Shown here in pieces: positions 8,308 through 18,375 of a DNA stretch of 64,000 bases. Under the pieces are notes generated by a model. That model saw nothing but the letters and a program-made list of their open reading frames with translations. It was not told the origin of the DNA and did not search any database. How positions within the stretch are numbered: position 1 is the stretch's first letter; every line of letters begins with the position of its first letter. This stretch comes from JAUHXS01 sp965213575. Its GTDB lineage: Bacteria; Bacteroidota; Bacteroidia; Chitinophagales; JAUHXS01. The DNA is taken from the NCBI GenBank assembly GCA_965213575.1, contig CBDBZN010000019.1, positions 77,636-141,635 of the forward strand, in the 5' to 3' direction. A program made the position numbers and the translations under genes.

Positions 8308-9777
8308 TGATTTTTTCTTTTAAAATCTTATTAAACCACAATCGGTAATCAATATATTTAAAATCCTGGATTGAACCAGGTTGTTTTAATTCTAATTCAT
8401 AAAAATTAAGCAACTTTTCAAAAACTTCAAGAGGAATATCAGCCTTAGAACTATATTGATCAATATTTTTATAGAATTTAAGTAATTCTTTTTCGAAATT
8501 TAAAAACTTTCTTTTTTTAAGTATGTACATATAGGCAGAAGCTGATATGGAGGTAAGCCTTCTAAATTCTCCTTTTTCAAAACATACCAACATCTCGACA
8601 AATCGGGCATTGATGTTTATATCCTGACGACTATAATCAACAATATTATAAAAGCTGTTTATATATGAAGTTGCACTACTGGACTCCCCAATCATAACCC
8701 GAGCAAATGATAACATCATATATGCATGGGCTTTCAAAAAGTTATTCTTATTTATAAGTATTTCCTTTTCTACATCAACAATATTTTCAAGAATAATATT
8801 AATGTTGTTTGATGAGAATGACCATGTTAATTAAGAAGTGAAATTTTCAACCTATTAGAAGCATTTAAAAGATTGTTTATTGATAGTTCTTTTTCATACT
8901 CAACTAACAACTTCTTCATTTGGTCACCATCATATATTTCTTCGCAAGCCTTGATAAATAAAAGCAACACTAGCATATAGATTTTCTTATCAACTTGCTT
9001 GTATTTTAAAGCTAACTGATATGCTTCTTTAATATATTCGCAAGATCTTTTGAAGCCTCCAAAATTTCTTTCATGATGTGCAAGTATGATCTTTTTGAAA
9101 ATGATAGCGGTATCTGAAAGTAAAAGTGAATCGGAAGAACTAACCAATTTATGATTAATTATACTATAAACTTCAGTAGTATTTTCAGTCCAATTAGGAT
9201 TTCTAAAAATGCTTATTTGTTTTAAAAATAAATATCTCAATTCTTGCATAATATTGGTTCTCTCTTGAGAAAGAACAAACGATTGAAATATTTTCTCATT
9301 TTCTATTTGATTGAATAATTCATCTATTCTAGTAATAACTTTACTTTGCTCAGCATAAATTAAGGGAAGCAAGTGCTGAGTATTTTTCTTTAAAGCTAAT
9401 GCTTCTGCTTTTTTTAATATTTTATATGATAATCGAAAATGATTTTTCTGATATAAGATTTCTGCATCCTGCATTAACTTATAAATATCAGATTCTACAA
9501 GCAAATTATTATTAATATATCTCAACGTACGCATCAGAACCTTATATAAATTATGCTGTAAAACATTGGTGCTATATACTTTAAGCTTTTTAGTTTTTTG
9601 CTTTAGTTCATCTTTACTATAGACTTTTTGGCTATTATAGATATTAAAAAGAGCTAAGTAATTAGCTGCTTGCTTTCGACCATCTAAATTGCAATGAGCC
9701 TTAAAGATTTTCTTTTCTGTACCGGTAAGACTGTGAACTAAGTTGTATAAATCTAAACTTGATAATTGGGTGGACAT
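8285..9777 (-). pseudogene. helical-repeat protein gene split by a frameshift
   Basis: Two reverse-strand frames join into one protein of about 497 residues. The first, from the ATG at 9777, encodes 316 residues and ends at 8827. The second is open from 8830 to 8285 but has no good start: only a TTG at 8737. Translating it upstream gives LTWSFSSNNINIILENIVDV and then an unbroken helical protein. A one-base shift at 8827-8830 (AAT re-read into TTA) joins them. The whole chain is alpha-helical and TPR-like. The N-terminus (LYNLVHSLTGTEKKIFKAHC) resembles a Bacteroidota family of unknown function, about 500 residues long, with an SLT-sEKr-FK start. It may be a true pseudogene or a sequencing indel. 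Confidence 0.7.
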
Positions 9778-9925
9778 ATAAATAGCGTAAATAAAATATA
9801 ATTATATACCAATATACTAAATAACAATCAATTATATCAAATATTATACATGAATTAATAAAACATAAGACGATAATTCTTATTGCAAAACATGATTTCC
9901 TCATCTATATTTATAGGGTTTTCCT

Positions 9926-10744
9926 ATGAAAAAAAATACTATGAAAAAAATCTTTACTACTCTTTTACTAGGATTTTGCACAATTTCTTTGCTTGGTCAA
10001 GGCTTTTTGGGAAATGATACTGCAATATGTGAAGGGACATGTGTTACTTTATCCGCTCCTCCTGCACATTCTTATGAATGGTCAACTGGGGAAACCACTA
10101 AGAGCATTGAGTATTGCCTAATATCTAAAGCTGATACAGTATATTGCACATATGTTGAAGATCCAAATTCAGAGATATCTGACCCCAAAAGTGATACCAT
10201 TATAATATCACAAAAAGAAACTATGTATATACCTGGTGAAATTATACAGAATGACACAACTTTATGTGACACACAAAACTGTATCACATTATCTGGATTT
10301 GCAGAACGCAACACTTACTTTTGGGTTTCAACAGGATTATCGGATAACCCGACCACAAGTTCAATAATGCCATGCCCTACCGATACTACAACATATTATT
10401 TATATACTACAACGGATACTTCATGTTATAGTGACTCAGTTACGATTTCATATACTGACTCGTGCCTTACTGATACCACTCCTACTTATATAGACTTGCT
10501 AAACTCTTCCTATATAAATATTTACCCACTACCTGCGAACGGTCAAATAAATGTTCAGACGAATATAGAGGACAATGTCTTAATTTCAATTATAAATAGC
10601 AATGGTCAATTAATAATCGAACTAATAATTTCTAAGCATTATATGATAGATTCACATGACTGGAAAAACGGATTGTATCTTTACATAATTAGGAATTCAG
10701 TAGGTAATGTAACTAACCAAGGGAAGATAATTATTCAACATTGA
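9926..10744 (+). CDS. secreted protein with T9SS type A sorting domain
   Basis: The 272-residue product has a signal peptide (LLLGFCTISLLGQ). A second in-frame ATG at 9941 (MKKIFTTLL) is an equally good start. Two Ig/SprB-like segments follow, each with paired Cys (DTAICEGTCVTLSA; NDTTLCDTQNCITLSG), and they resemble surface-adhesin repeats. The last 75 residues are a type A T9SS sorting signal: YINIYPLPANGQINVQTN, a middle strand, then NGLYLYIIRN and GKIIIQ. The protein should be exported by T9SS and anchored or released at the cell surface. It leads a run of three same-strand T9SS genes. Confidence 0.85.
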   Translation: MKKNTMKKIFTTLLLGFCTISLLGQGFLGNDTAICEGTCVTLSAPPAHSYEWSTGETTKSIEYCLISKADTVYCTYVEDPNSEISDPKSDTIIISQKETMYIPGEIIQNDTTLCDTQNCITLSGFAERNTYFWVSTGLSDNPTTSSIMPCPTDTTTYYLYTTTDTSCYSDSVTISYTDSCLTDTTPTYIDLLNSSYINIYPLPANGQINVQTNIEDNVLISIINSNGQLIIELIISKHYMIDSHDWKNGLYLYIIRNSVGNVTNQGKIIIQH

Positions 10745-10784
10745 TGAAGGCATCAAACCATATTCATAAGTAACATTTAAAATC

Positions 10785-12194
10785 ATGTCTAAGTATTTAC
10801 TTATCAGCATAAACCTAAGTATACATCTAATAAGCTCCACTACATTATATGCTCAACAATTTAAAAACTCGGGATTAGAGGGAGAAATTACAGGTCTTTC
10901 ATCTTTGCCTCCCGGATGGTCTAATGTTGCTTATACTGATGCAGCTTGTAGAGCTAGCACAGTTCCAGCAGCAACACCTGATTTAACCAGCCCTACACAA
11001 CCGGATCCATCAAAAGGTATAATTGGCAACTCTTTCTCAGGCAAAACGTTCATAAGCGGTTTATATGGATCAGTTTTTGGCGGTAATATTTTTCATGAAG
11101 GAATACTACAAGAGGTATCCGGATTTATAATTGGATGTCCTTATGAAATAAATTTTTATCAAGCTGTTGTCAAACAAGGGCAAACCAACCAGCCTTTTTC
11201 TCATGCTTATGATACTTCAGGCTCATGGGCCGTTTATTTAAATAACAGCTTAATTTACGTAAGTAATCCTACTGTAAGCCATCAAGCCTCTAACAGCACT
11301 TCATTCAACTGGGAACAACGATCAATAAGTTTTATAGCAGATACGAATTCTTATATTATAAAATTTTTGCCGGAAGATGACGATGCAATGCTTAGTTTTG
11401 GAACCAGCAGATCCGGAGCCTTGAGAATGGGCATAGATAGTATATATATTATTGCTCCAAATTTACCAGATTCACTAACGTTAGGCAGCGATACTACCGT
11501 TTGCCCCAATGATAGTCTGCTATTAGATGTCAGCCAACCTAATGTTTCTTATATCTGGCAAGATAGCTCCACCCAAGGTACTTTTTTAATAACTGAATCC
11601 GGTACTTACTTTGTAACTATTGAAGGAAGCCAATGTGGCCGTTTTTCAGATACTATTAAAATTAGCTATTGGCAAGATACTGTTGGGAAATTATTGCCTG
11701 AGGATACCCTACTATGTGAAGGAGATACTATTTCTTTAGATATTTCTCAACCTTTTTATAATTCATATGAATGGCAAGATTTATCAACCAATAGCAATTA
11801 TCAAATTACCAAACCGGGTACTTATTCTGTAGCTGTAGTAAGTGCTTGTGGGGATGCAGGCATGGATACATTACATGTTGCAGGCTGCCCGGATGACAGC
11901 GAACAGATATGTACAATGTTTATCCCTAACTCATTTTCACCAAATGGAGATTCAAAGAATGATGAGTTTTCTCCAATCTCAAACTGCACTCCTTCTTCTT
12001 ATGCTATGAAAATATACAATCGATTAGGAGCAGAAATTTTTAGTACCATAGATTTTGATGAAGCTTGGTCGATTACTAGCTCTTTATCTAAAGCTTATGG
12101 TAATGATGCATATATTTACAGTATAAGCTATATTTTTCCCACTAAGGAGAAAAATATTGAGCATAAAACCGGTATGGTTACTTTACTTCGGTAA
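10785..12194 (+). CDS. secreted protein with gliding-motility-type (T9SS type B) C-terminus
   Basis: The 469-residue product has a signal peptide (SISTTLYAQ-like end, with the sequence ISSTTLYAQQ). Residues 25-225 form a beta-sandwich-like region (GLSSLPPGWSNVAYTDAACR, IHEG-type strands) that may bind carbohydrate or protein. Two repeats follow at about 235-290 and 300-350, each with the pattern DTTVCPNDSLLLDVSQP / DTLLCEGDTISLDISQP and YIWQDSS / YEWQDLS. The C-terminus (MFIPNSFSPNGDSKNDEFSP, MKIYNRLGAEIFST) is the gliding-motility-associated domain used as a type B T9SS signal. It lies 40 bases after one T9SS gene and 28 before the next, so an operon is likely. Confidence 0.88.
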   Translation: MSKYLLISINLSIHLISSTTLYAQQFKNSGLEGEITGLSSLPPGWSNVAYTDAACRASTVPAATPDLTSPTQPDPSKGIIGNSFSGKTFISGLYGSVFGGNIFHEGILQEVSGFIIGCPYEINFYQAVVKQGQTNQPFSHAYDTSGSWAVYLNNSLIYVSNPTVSHQASNSTSFNWEQRSISFIADTNSYIIKFLPEDDDAMLSFGTSRSGALRMGIDSIYIIAPNLPDSLTLGSDTTVCPNDSLLLDVSQPNVSYIWQDSSTQGTFLITESGTYFVTIEGSQCGRFSDTIKISYWQDTVGKLLPEDTLLCEGDTISLDISQPFYNSYEWQDLSTNSNYQITKPGTYSVAVVSACGDAGMDTLHVAGCPDDSEQICTMFIPNSFSPNGDSKNDEFSPISNCTPSSYAMKIYNRLGAEIFSTIDFDEAWSITSSLSKAYGNDAYIYSISYIFPTKEKNIEHKTGMVTLLR

Positions 12195-12222
12195 TAACAT
12201 AAGACTTTAAACGCCTAATTAA

Positions 12223-15200
12223 ATGATATTACATAAAGCAACCTTAATTCTTGCTTTTTCTGCTTACTTCTTCCATGTCTCTGCTACACATTTTGTTGGT
12301 GGCGAACTTAACTATAAATTAATTAATTCCATTACACTTGAATATGAGGTTGAATTATCTTTATACAGAGATTGTTTAGGTGTTTTATTTAATGATCAAT
12401 ATGACATTTATTTATTACATAAAAATGGCTTAGATATCTTAGATACTATAACTTTAAATAAAACAAATAATCATATTATAGAAAATACTATTCCTCCTAA
12501 TAGTAACTGTCTAGTCATTCCACCGGAAGTATGCGTGGAAAAATATATCTATAAAGTTAATACTTCCTTCTCGTCGTATGATTCTTTGAGATATCTATTT
12601 TTTGCCTCAACGGCACGAAATCAAGGTATAGTTAATATAAAAAATAATGATTTAAATTTGGGATACAGCTTATTTGTAGAGATCCCTGATCTTACTACAC
12701 CTGTTATAAATTCTAATCCAAAATATAATAATATTCCCCCTATTGGAATATGTATATCAGATACATTTAGAATAAATCAATCTGCGATTGATTTTGATGG
12801 CGACTCATTGGTATACGAGTTATGCAGTCCATATTCTGTAAAGTTGACTAATCCAAGTGATGTGCAATCTTTTGATATTCAACTGCCTCAACCAGCTACC
12901 GAGTTTGCTTCAGGATTTAGTTTTCTAAATCCTTTTGGCTCCAATGGCTTTATAGAGATAGATAGTGTAACCGGTCATTTGATGGGTAAATGCAACGTTG
13001 AGGGCAGATATTTAGTTGGAATTTGTGTAAAAGAATACAGGAATGGAGAGTTATTAACTTCTCATTTGAGAGATTTTCAATTCAATGTTACAGATTGTGT
13101 ACCTGTTTCTGCTGCAGAGTTTACAATTGCAAATTGTGGTGATACTGTTATCTTTAATAATAAAAGCCTGGGTGCAGAAACTTATCTATGGGATTTTGGA
13201 GATACGACTACTACTAGTGATACTTCAACTTTAAAGACACCCACTTATTTTTATCCAGACACAGGGACTTATACGGTTAGGTTAATTATTAACCCAAACC
13301 ATCCTTGTGTAGATACCAGTTTTAGCGAGGTTATAATTCAGCCCTATCAAAAAGCGAGAATTTATTTTCCTTTCGATACGGTGTGTTTAGGTGAAACGTT
13401 ACAGTTTTACGACAGCTCTGCTGTTTCAGGTGATAGCATATCTTGGTTATGGAATTTTGGAGATAATAGTGGTTTTGCAACGAATGATGATACATCTAAT
13501 CAACAAAACCCTATATATACTTATGAATCTTTCGACTTTTTCAATAATAAAAGGAAGGTCACCTTAGAAATCTTTACAGAGTTTGAATGTATTACAAAAG
13601 ATTCAATTGAATTGGTAGTACTACCACCATTTACTCAAAATTTTCAAAAAGAATATACAAACTGTTCAGATTCTACAATCAATTTTGAATACGGAGGCCA
13701 TAATGATGTAGATTCTATTTTGTGGAACTTTGGAGACAACACCACCCTATTAGATACATCTACTTCATATACGGCAAGCTATAAATATCCTGATACAGGT
13801 CAATATAATGGATATCTAGTATTATACTCATCGTCAGACCACCCATGCAAAGAAGATACTGTAGATTTATCAATAGGAATTGGAGCGCCTATTTCTGTTT
13901 TCATTAACCCTTCAGGTGGTTGTGTAAATGATACTATACAATTTATAGATTCAAGTGATGTTCCAATCAATCAGATTGAAGAATGGTCTTGGGAGCTTGA
14001 AAGTGGAGTTTTCGCATCCTCTCAAGACACTTCTTATATTTATGATGAGGAAGGAACTTACCTGGTTGGCTTAACTATATATTCAAAATATGGATGTATT
14101 AACTCAAATTACACTAGTATTACTATTGCCGAAAATCCAGTTTCAGATGCAGGAGAAGATATCTTATCATGTGGCGATTCAACTATAAGGTTTTTAAATA
14201 ATAGTCAATTAAATGCTGGACAATTGTGGGATTTTGGTGATACTAATATACTAAGTGATACTTCTCTAGCATATCAACCCGCTTATACTTATCGTGATAC
14301 GGGACTTTATAATGTTACTTTAATCACTTATTCATCTAATGATTGTCCGTCAGACACAGATATAATATCCGTATCTATAAAACATGGAATCATAGCATCT
14401 TTTATTTCTGATTCCATTTGTTTGGGAGATAGTATTTTATTAAAAAATCAATCAAAACCTCAAATTCATGGAAGTAACTTCCAATCAACTTGGATAGTAA
14501 ATCAACAAGATACTTTCTTTGAAAAAAATATAGCATTATCACCGGATAGCTCTGGTGAATACATAATAAGTCTTCATGTGCTATTAGAAAATGGTTGTAC
14601 GGATTCCATTAGTTCAATAGCAATTGTTTATGATTCCATTCAACCTTTATACCTTCAAAATAGTATTATTTGCGAAAATGATACATTGTGTTTATCATTG
14701 CCTAATGCTCAACATCCTTTCATAAATTATGAATATTTTTGGGAGCCTGCACCTGATTCTATATTTGCATGCTATGTTGCTAAAGAAAGTGATTCAATAT
14801 ATCTTACAATAAAAGATGTAAATACCGGATGTAGTTATTCAGACAGTATGTTTTATATAGTGAATGACTTACCAGAAGTAATTTCAGTTCCTAATTATAT
14901 AAAAATTGAAAGAGGAGAAGAAGTAACCCCTCAAGCATCAGGAGCATTAACCTACGTATGGACACCGGAAGATGAAACTATATCCCTTAATTCTACACCT
15001 TCTCCAATTATTCAGACTAATTATAATAATAAATACATAGTAACCGGTATGGATGAAAATGGATGTATCGGAAGAGATACTTTGATTATCGAAGTTGAGT
15101 CAGATCCTCAAATATTGGTTCCGAATGCTTTCTCTCCGGGGTCTTCCATTAACCCGGTATTAAATGTAATTTATTGGGATATTGAAAGACTATTATCATT

Positions 15201-15378
15201 TTCCATTTATAATAGATGGGGAGATAAGATATTTGAAACAAATAATATGAATGAAGGATGGGATGGAACTAATAAAGTAATAGACCAAGAAGTAGGGGCA
15301 TATACCTATATAATAAATGCAGTAGATTTTGACCAATCATTAATTCAACAAGAAGGAGTGATTATCTTATTGCGATAA
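12223..15378 (+). CDS. large PKD-domain surface protein, T9SS type B
   Basis: The 1,051-residue protein starts with a signal peptide and the Bacteroidota module FVGGELNYKLINS, then ELSLYRDCLGVLFND. Residues 290-700 carry several PKD-like domains, marked by WDFGDT or WNFGDN with a following YxDTGxYxV (LWDFGDTTTTSD, YPDTGTYTVRLI; LWNFGDNSGF; LWNFGDNTTLLD; LWDFGDTNILSD). Many Cys pairs suggest a disulphide-stabilised extracellular chain. The C-terminus (ILVPNAFSPGSSINPVLNV, FSIYNRWGDKIFETN, EGWDGTNK) is the type B T9SS signal. It is probably a surface adhesin or matrix protein, not an enzyme. A strong hairpin ends the transcription unit. Confidence 0.9.
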   Translation: MILHKATLILAFSAYFFHVSATHFVGGELNYKLINSITLEYEVELSLYRDCLGVLFNDQYDIYLLHKNGLDILDTITLNKTNNHIIENTIPPNSNCLVIPPEVCVEKYIYKVNTSFSSYDSLRYLFFASTARNQGIVNIKNNDLNLGYSLFVEIPDLTTPVINSNPKYNNIPPIGICISDTFRINQSAIDFDGDSLVYELCSPYSVKLTNPSDVQSFDIQLPQPATEFASGFSFLNPFGSNGFIEIDSVTGHLMGKCNVEGRYLVGICVKEYRNGELLTSHLRDFQFNVTDCVPVSAAEFTIANCGDTVIFNNKSLGAETYLWDFGDTTTTSDTSTLKTPTYFYPDTGTYTVRLIINPNHPCVDTSFSEVIIQPYQKARIYFPFDTVCLGETLQFYDSSAVSGDSISWLWNFGDNSGFATNDDTSNQQNPIYTYESFDFFNNKRKVTLEIFTEFECITKDSIELVVLPPFTQNFQKEYTNCSDSTINFEYGGHNDVDSILWNFGDNTTLLDTSTSYTASYKYPDTGQYNGYLVLYSSSDHPCKEDTVDLSIGIGAPISVFINPSGGCVNDTIQFIDSSDVPINQIEEWSWELESGVFASSQDTSYIYDEEGTYLVGLTIYSKYGCINSNYTSITIAENPVSDAGEDILSCGDSTIRFLNNSQLNAGQLWDFGDTNILSDTSLAYQPAYTYRDTGLYNVTLITYSSNDCPSDTDIISVSIKHGIIASFISDSICLGDSILLKNQSKPQIHGSNFQSTWIVNQQDTFFEKNIALSPDSSGEYIISLHVLLENGCTDSISSIAIVYDSIQPLYLQNSIICENDTLCLSLPNAQHPFINYEYFWEPAPDSIFACYVAKESDSIYLTIKDVNTGCSYSDSMFYIVNDLPEVISVPNYIKIERGEEVTPQASGALTYVWTPEDETISLNSTPSPIIQTNYNNKYIVTGMDENGCIGRDTLIIEVESDPQILVPNAFSPGSSINPVLNVIYWDIERLLSFSIYNRWGDKIFETNNMNEGWDGTNKVIDQEVGAYTYIINAVDFDQSLIQQEGVIILLR

Positions 15379-15394
15379 GATGCATTATTAAACT

Positions 15395-15429
15395 AAAACA
15401 GCCTTAGAAAATATTTCTAAGGCTGTTTT
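15395..15429. terminator. bidirectional intrinsic terminator
   Basis: A perfect 16-bp inverted repeat (AAAACAGCCTTAGAAA, arms 15395-15410 and 15414-15429) surrounds a 3-base loop. The arms begin with A4 and end with T4, so it can stop transcription from both convergent neighbours. Confidence 0.85.
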
Positions 15430-15467
15430 ATCAACCAAACTTATGCACTTACTCGTGCAAATTTTAA

Positions 15468-18152
15468 CTATTGCTTAATCAACTTTTGAGTCCTCACAAC
15501 TTCTCCATTTTGTTCAACAATAACAAAGTAAACACCTGCATTTAAGTCTACAGTATTATAAAATATTTTGTTATCATTTGCAGATGAAGTTTGAACTATC
15601 CTGCCCGACAAATCCATTAATTTAGTAGAAACTTCTCCTAAGGATAATAAATCTTCTGATAATTCTACGATCAACTCATTATCAAATGGGTTTGGATAAA
15701 CAAACACAAAAGCATTATCCACAACTTTGTTTGAAAATAATTCATCATGTTTTTCAAAAGCTACCTCATATTTATTTGATCCAGTAGTATAATCAACATA
15801 TAATATAGGTGCTTTACTTGAAGAACCATTGTATGATTCTGCAGTCCTTTCTCCTGTACCATTAATGATGATCACCATATCACTACTACTGTTCCAGCCT
15901 GAACGATTAACTATTTCTTGAACAACTGTTTTAATATTAGGTGTTTTTTGGTTTGAACCGGTTTCTCCCACTGTGTTCCAAGCAGCCGGACTCCAAGCCA
16001 CACTGGCTGATGTTAGTGGCCTGTTAGATATATTATTGGCACTGCTGGAAAATCCTGCAGCATCGTTTACATCTTCACCTCTAATAGTCAAATTGGAACT
16101 TCCACTATTGGTCTCATCAGTAGTAAATTGAATATAAGCATTGGTAATCGTTGCTCCTTGTGGTATACCTAACCCTACAAAACGCATTCCAACTTTTTGG
16201 TTGCCTGCAGATTGATAATCATCATACACTAGTTCTAAATCTGAACTGGTCAAATACATTGTCCCACTTTGTGCTTCTTCCGCATCATCGTTGCCGGTAT
16301 TCACACGTGAATTAGTACTAAAGTTTTGACTACCTGATCCTCCTTCATCAAAGGTAATATGCAAAACAGGAGCCTGCGAAGAAGAACCTTCATACGATTC
16401 CGCTGTCCGCTCACCCGTACCGGTTATGATAAATGCCATATTGTTACCACTATTCCATCCTGAGCGATCGACAATTTCTTGAACTATATTCTTTAACTGC
16501 GGTGTGCCTTGACTTGATCCTGATTGCCCGATAGTATTCCAGGCGGCAGGATTCCAGCTAACAGAAGCACTGGTAGTAGTTCTATTAGATACATTATATG
16601 AAGAAGTACTGAATGCACCCGCACTATTTACATCTTCTCCCTTAATCGTCAGGTTACAACTTCCACTATTTACTTCGTCTGTAGTAAATTGAATATAAGC
16701 ATCTGTTATAGTAGCTCCTTGAGGTATAGAGATTCCTTGGAATCGAAGCCCAATTTTTTGATTGCCTTTACTTCCATCATATACTAGCTCAATATCTGTA
16801 CTGTTCATGTACATTCCTCCGGTATTGCCATTTTCTTCCACATCATCATTTCCATTACTGATGGCTACGCTGATAGAATTGTCTCCACCGGGATTACCAC
16901 CGGAGTTAGGATAAATAGTCACTACACTTCCATTACTAGGGCTCCATATATCTAGATTAGCAGGAGGCGTAAAGATATTATTGTCGTTTACTGTACCTAC
17001 CGAACCGGCATTATCTACTTTAACTGTTCTTATTTCTATTTTGTTTTCATCAACAAACACCCATTTCACCTGATTAAATACACCACTGTTTCTTGTCCAG
17101 CTTTTATCATCATCGTTGGTTCTCAAAGGTGCGCCCCAGCATCCTTCCCCGGCATATACGGTTCCGGTAGCATCGTCTCTGATAAAGCCTTCATCATGTC
17201 CACTTGATGAAGAGGGCTTTATAGGCCAAGTATTCTTCACTGTATGTGCATCACATTCTATAACCAATTTCACTTCATTATCATGAAATAATTGTGCCCA
17301 ATTATCATATTGACTGTTTCCTTCTGCTTTTGAAGCTACATGTGGGCGCATAGGCTTGTGGTATTGTGCCATTTTCCATATAGTGTTAGCAGATGACAAA
17401 TCGCTGCTTAACCAACTTGTTTGACTTCCTGAAATAGATGTTTCAGTATTTAAAGTATAGGCTCTTACTAAATTATTACCAAAAGTAAGGGCATAATAAA
17501 CATCAGAACTTGGTACATCAAAAAGGTTGTAAATGATCGTATTAGAACTTTCATGATTTCCTCTGGCTGCAACGATCGGGATCATTCTTCCATCACTTCC
17601 TGTAGTATATTGCCAATCGTCAAACCATTGTCTCCATTGCGCATCTGTTCCACTACTTGTCATATCTCCACCAAAAAATACTGCATGAGGCCTTAGCTTT
17701 GATACTATTTTATTGGCATTTCTTCTGGGGGTATAATTATTCCTTGAGTCACCACCTGTAATGAATGATAATCTTTCAGAGGAAACGTTGGGAGCTGTTT
17801 TAAACCAGTATCTTGCACTGGTTCCTTCACTGTCTTTAATTACAAAATAATAAGCTGTATTAGCTTGTAATCCTGATAATCGAGCGAATTTATTATTCAT
17901 GCCCCTGTCTGTTACTGATCGATCAACCGATTTACTACTGGGGTATGCACTCCAATTTGTACCATGATCGGTAGTTCCATAATATACAGTACCGGTAGTT
18001 CCTGAAATTTGATTCCATGCTATTACAATAGAATTAGATGGATTTGACCTGATGCATAATCTATATTTATCAGTCGCGGCAAATAACATTTGACTTGCCA
18101 AGAACCAGGCTGTTACACCTAATATAACACGAGAAAAAGTATAATTTTTCAT
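15468..18152 (-). CDS. secreted metallophosphoesterase with duplicated C-terminal domain and T9SS type A signal
   Basis: This 894-residue exported protein has several parts. Residues 1-25 are a signal peptide. Residues 30-118 are an Fn3-like domain as in purple acid phosphatases. Residues 126-380 are a calcineurin-like phosphoesterase with GGDSR (133-137), GGDM (161-164), GNHE (198-201) and YHKP (264-267). The usual final GHxH motif appears as CDAH (300-303), lacking its first His. Two tandem copies of a domain of about 170 residues follow (428-600 and 611-787), each with GNDDxEE, GATIT-AYIQFTTDE, GTGERTAESY and AP-L. They look like a jelly-roll found in secreted Bacteroidota enzymes. Residues 817-894 are a T9SS type A signal (VYPNPFDNELIVEL). 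It likely hydrolyses phosphomonoesters or diesters outside the cell. Confidence 0.88.
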   Translation of the reverse strand: MKNYTFSRVILGVTAWFLASQMLFAATDKYRLCIRSNPSNSIVIAWNQISGTTGTVYYGTTDHGTNWSAYPSSKSVDRSVTDRGMNNKFARLSGLQANTAYYFVIKDSEGTSARYWFKTAPNVSSERLSFITGGDSRNNYTPRRNANKIVSKLRPHAVFFGGDMTSSGTDAQWRQWFDDWQYTTGSDGRMIPIVAARGNHESSNTIIYNLFDVPSSDVYYALTFGNNLVRAYTLNTETSISGSQTSWLSSDLSSANTIWKMAQYHKPMRPHVASKAEGNSQYDNWAQLFHDNEVKLVIECDAHTVKNTWPIKPSSSSGHDEGFIRDDATGTVYAGEGCWGAPLRTNDDDKSWTRNSGVFNQVKWVFVDENKIEIRTVKVDNAGSVGTVNDNNIFTPPANLDIWSPSNGSVVTIYPNSGGNPGGDNSISVAISNGNDDVEENGNTGGMYMNSTDIELVYDGSKGNQKIGLRFQGISIPQGATITDAYIQFTTDEVNSGSCNLTIKGEDVNSAGAFSTSSYNVSNRTTTSASVSWNPAAWNTIGQSGSSQGTPQLKNIVQEIVDRSGWNSGNNMAFIITGTGERTAESYEGSSSQAPVLHITFDEGGSGSQNFSTNSRVNTGNDDAEEAQSGTMYLTSSDLELVYDDYQSAGNQKVGMRFVGLGIPQGATITNAYIQFTTDETNSGSSNLTIRGEDVNDAAGFSSSANNISNRPLTSASVAWSPAAWNTVGETGSNQKTPNIKTVVQEIVNRSGWNSSSDMVIIINGTGERTAESYNGSSSKAPILYVDYTTGSNKYEVAFEKHDELFSNKVVDNAFVFVYPNPFDNELIVELSEDLLSLGEVSTKLMDLSGRIVQTSSANDNKIFYNTVDLNAGVYFVIVEQNGEVVRTQKLIKQ

Positions 18153-18375
18153 AGTTTTTATTTAGAGTTAATGATGCAGCAAAGAAACCGGCTTAATATT
18201 ACTTAAGAATAGTTTAGATGTTAAGTCATAATTATTATTATAAAAACACAAATCACTAGAAATCAATATTAAACACAAATGAGTACTATTTATACTTAAT
18301 ATTATTTTAACACTTACAAAACACTTGCTTCATAGACAGGATTTAATTTTGGCATTCAATAAACTCACAGAGACC

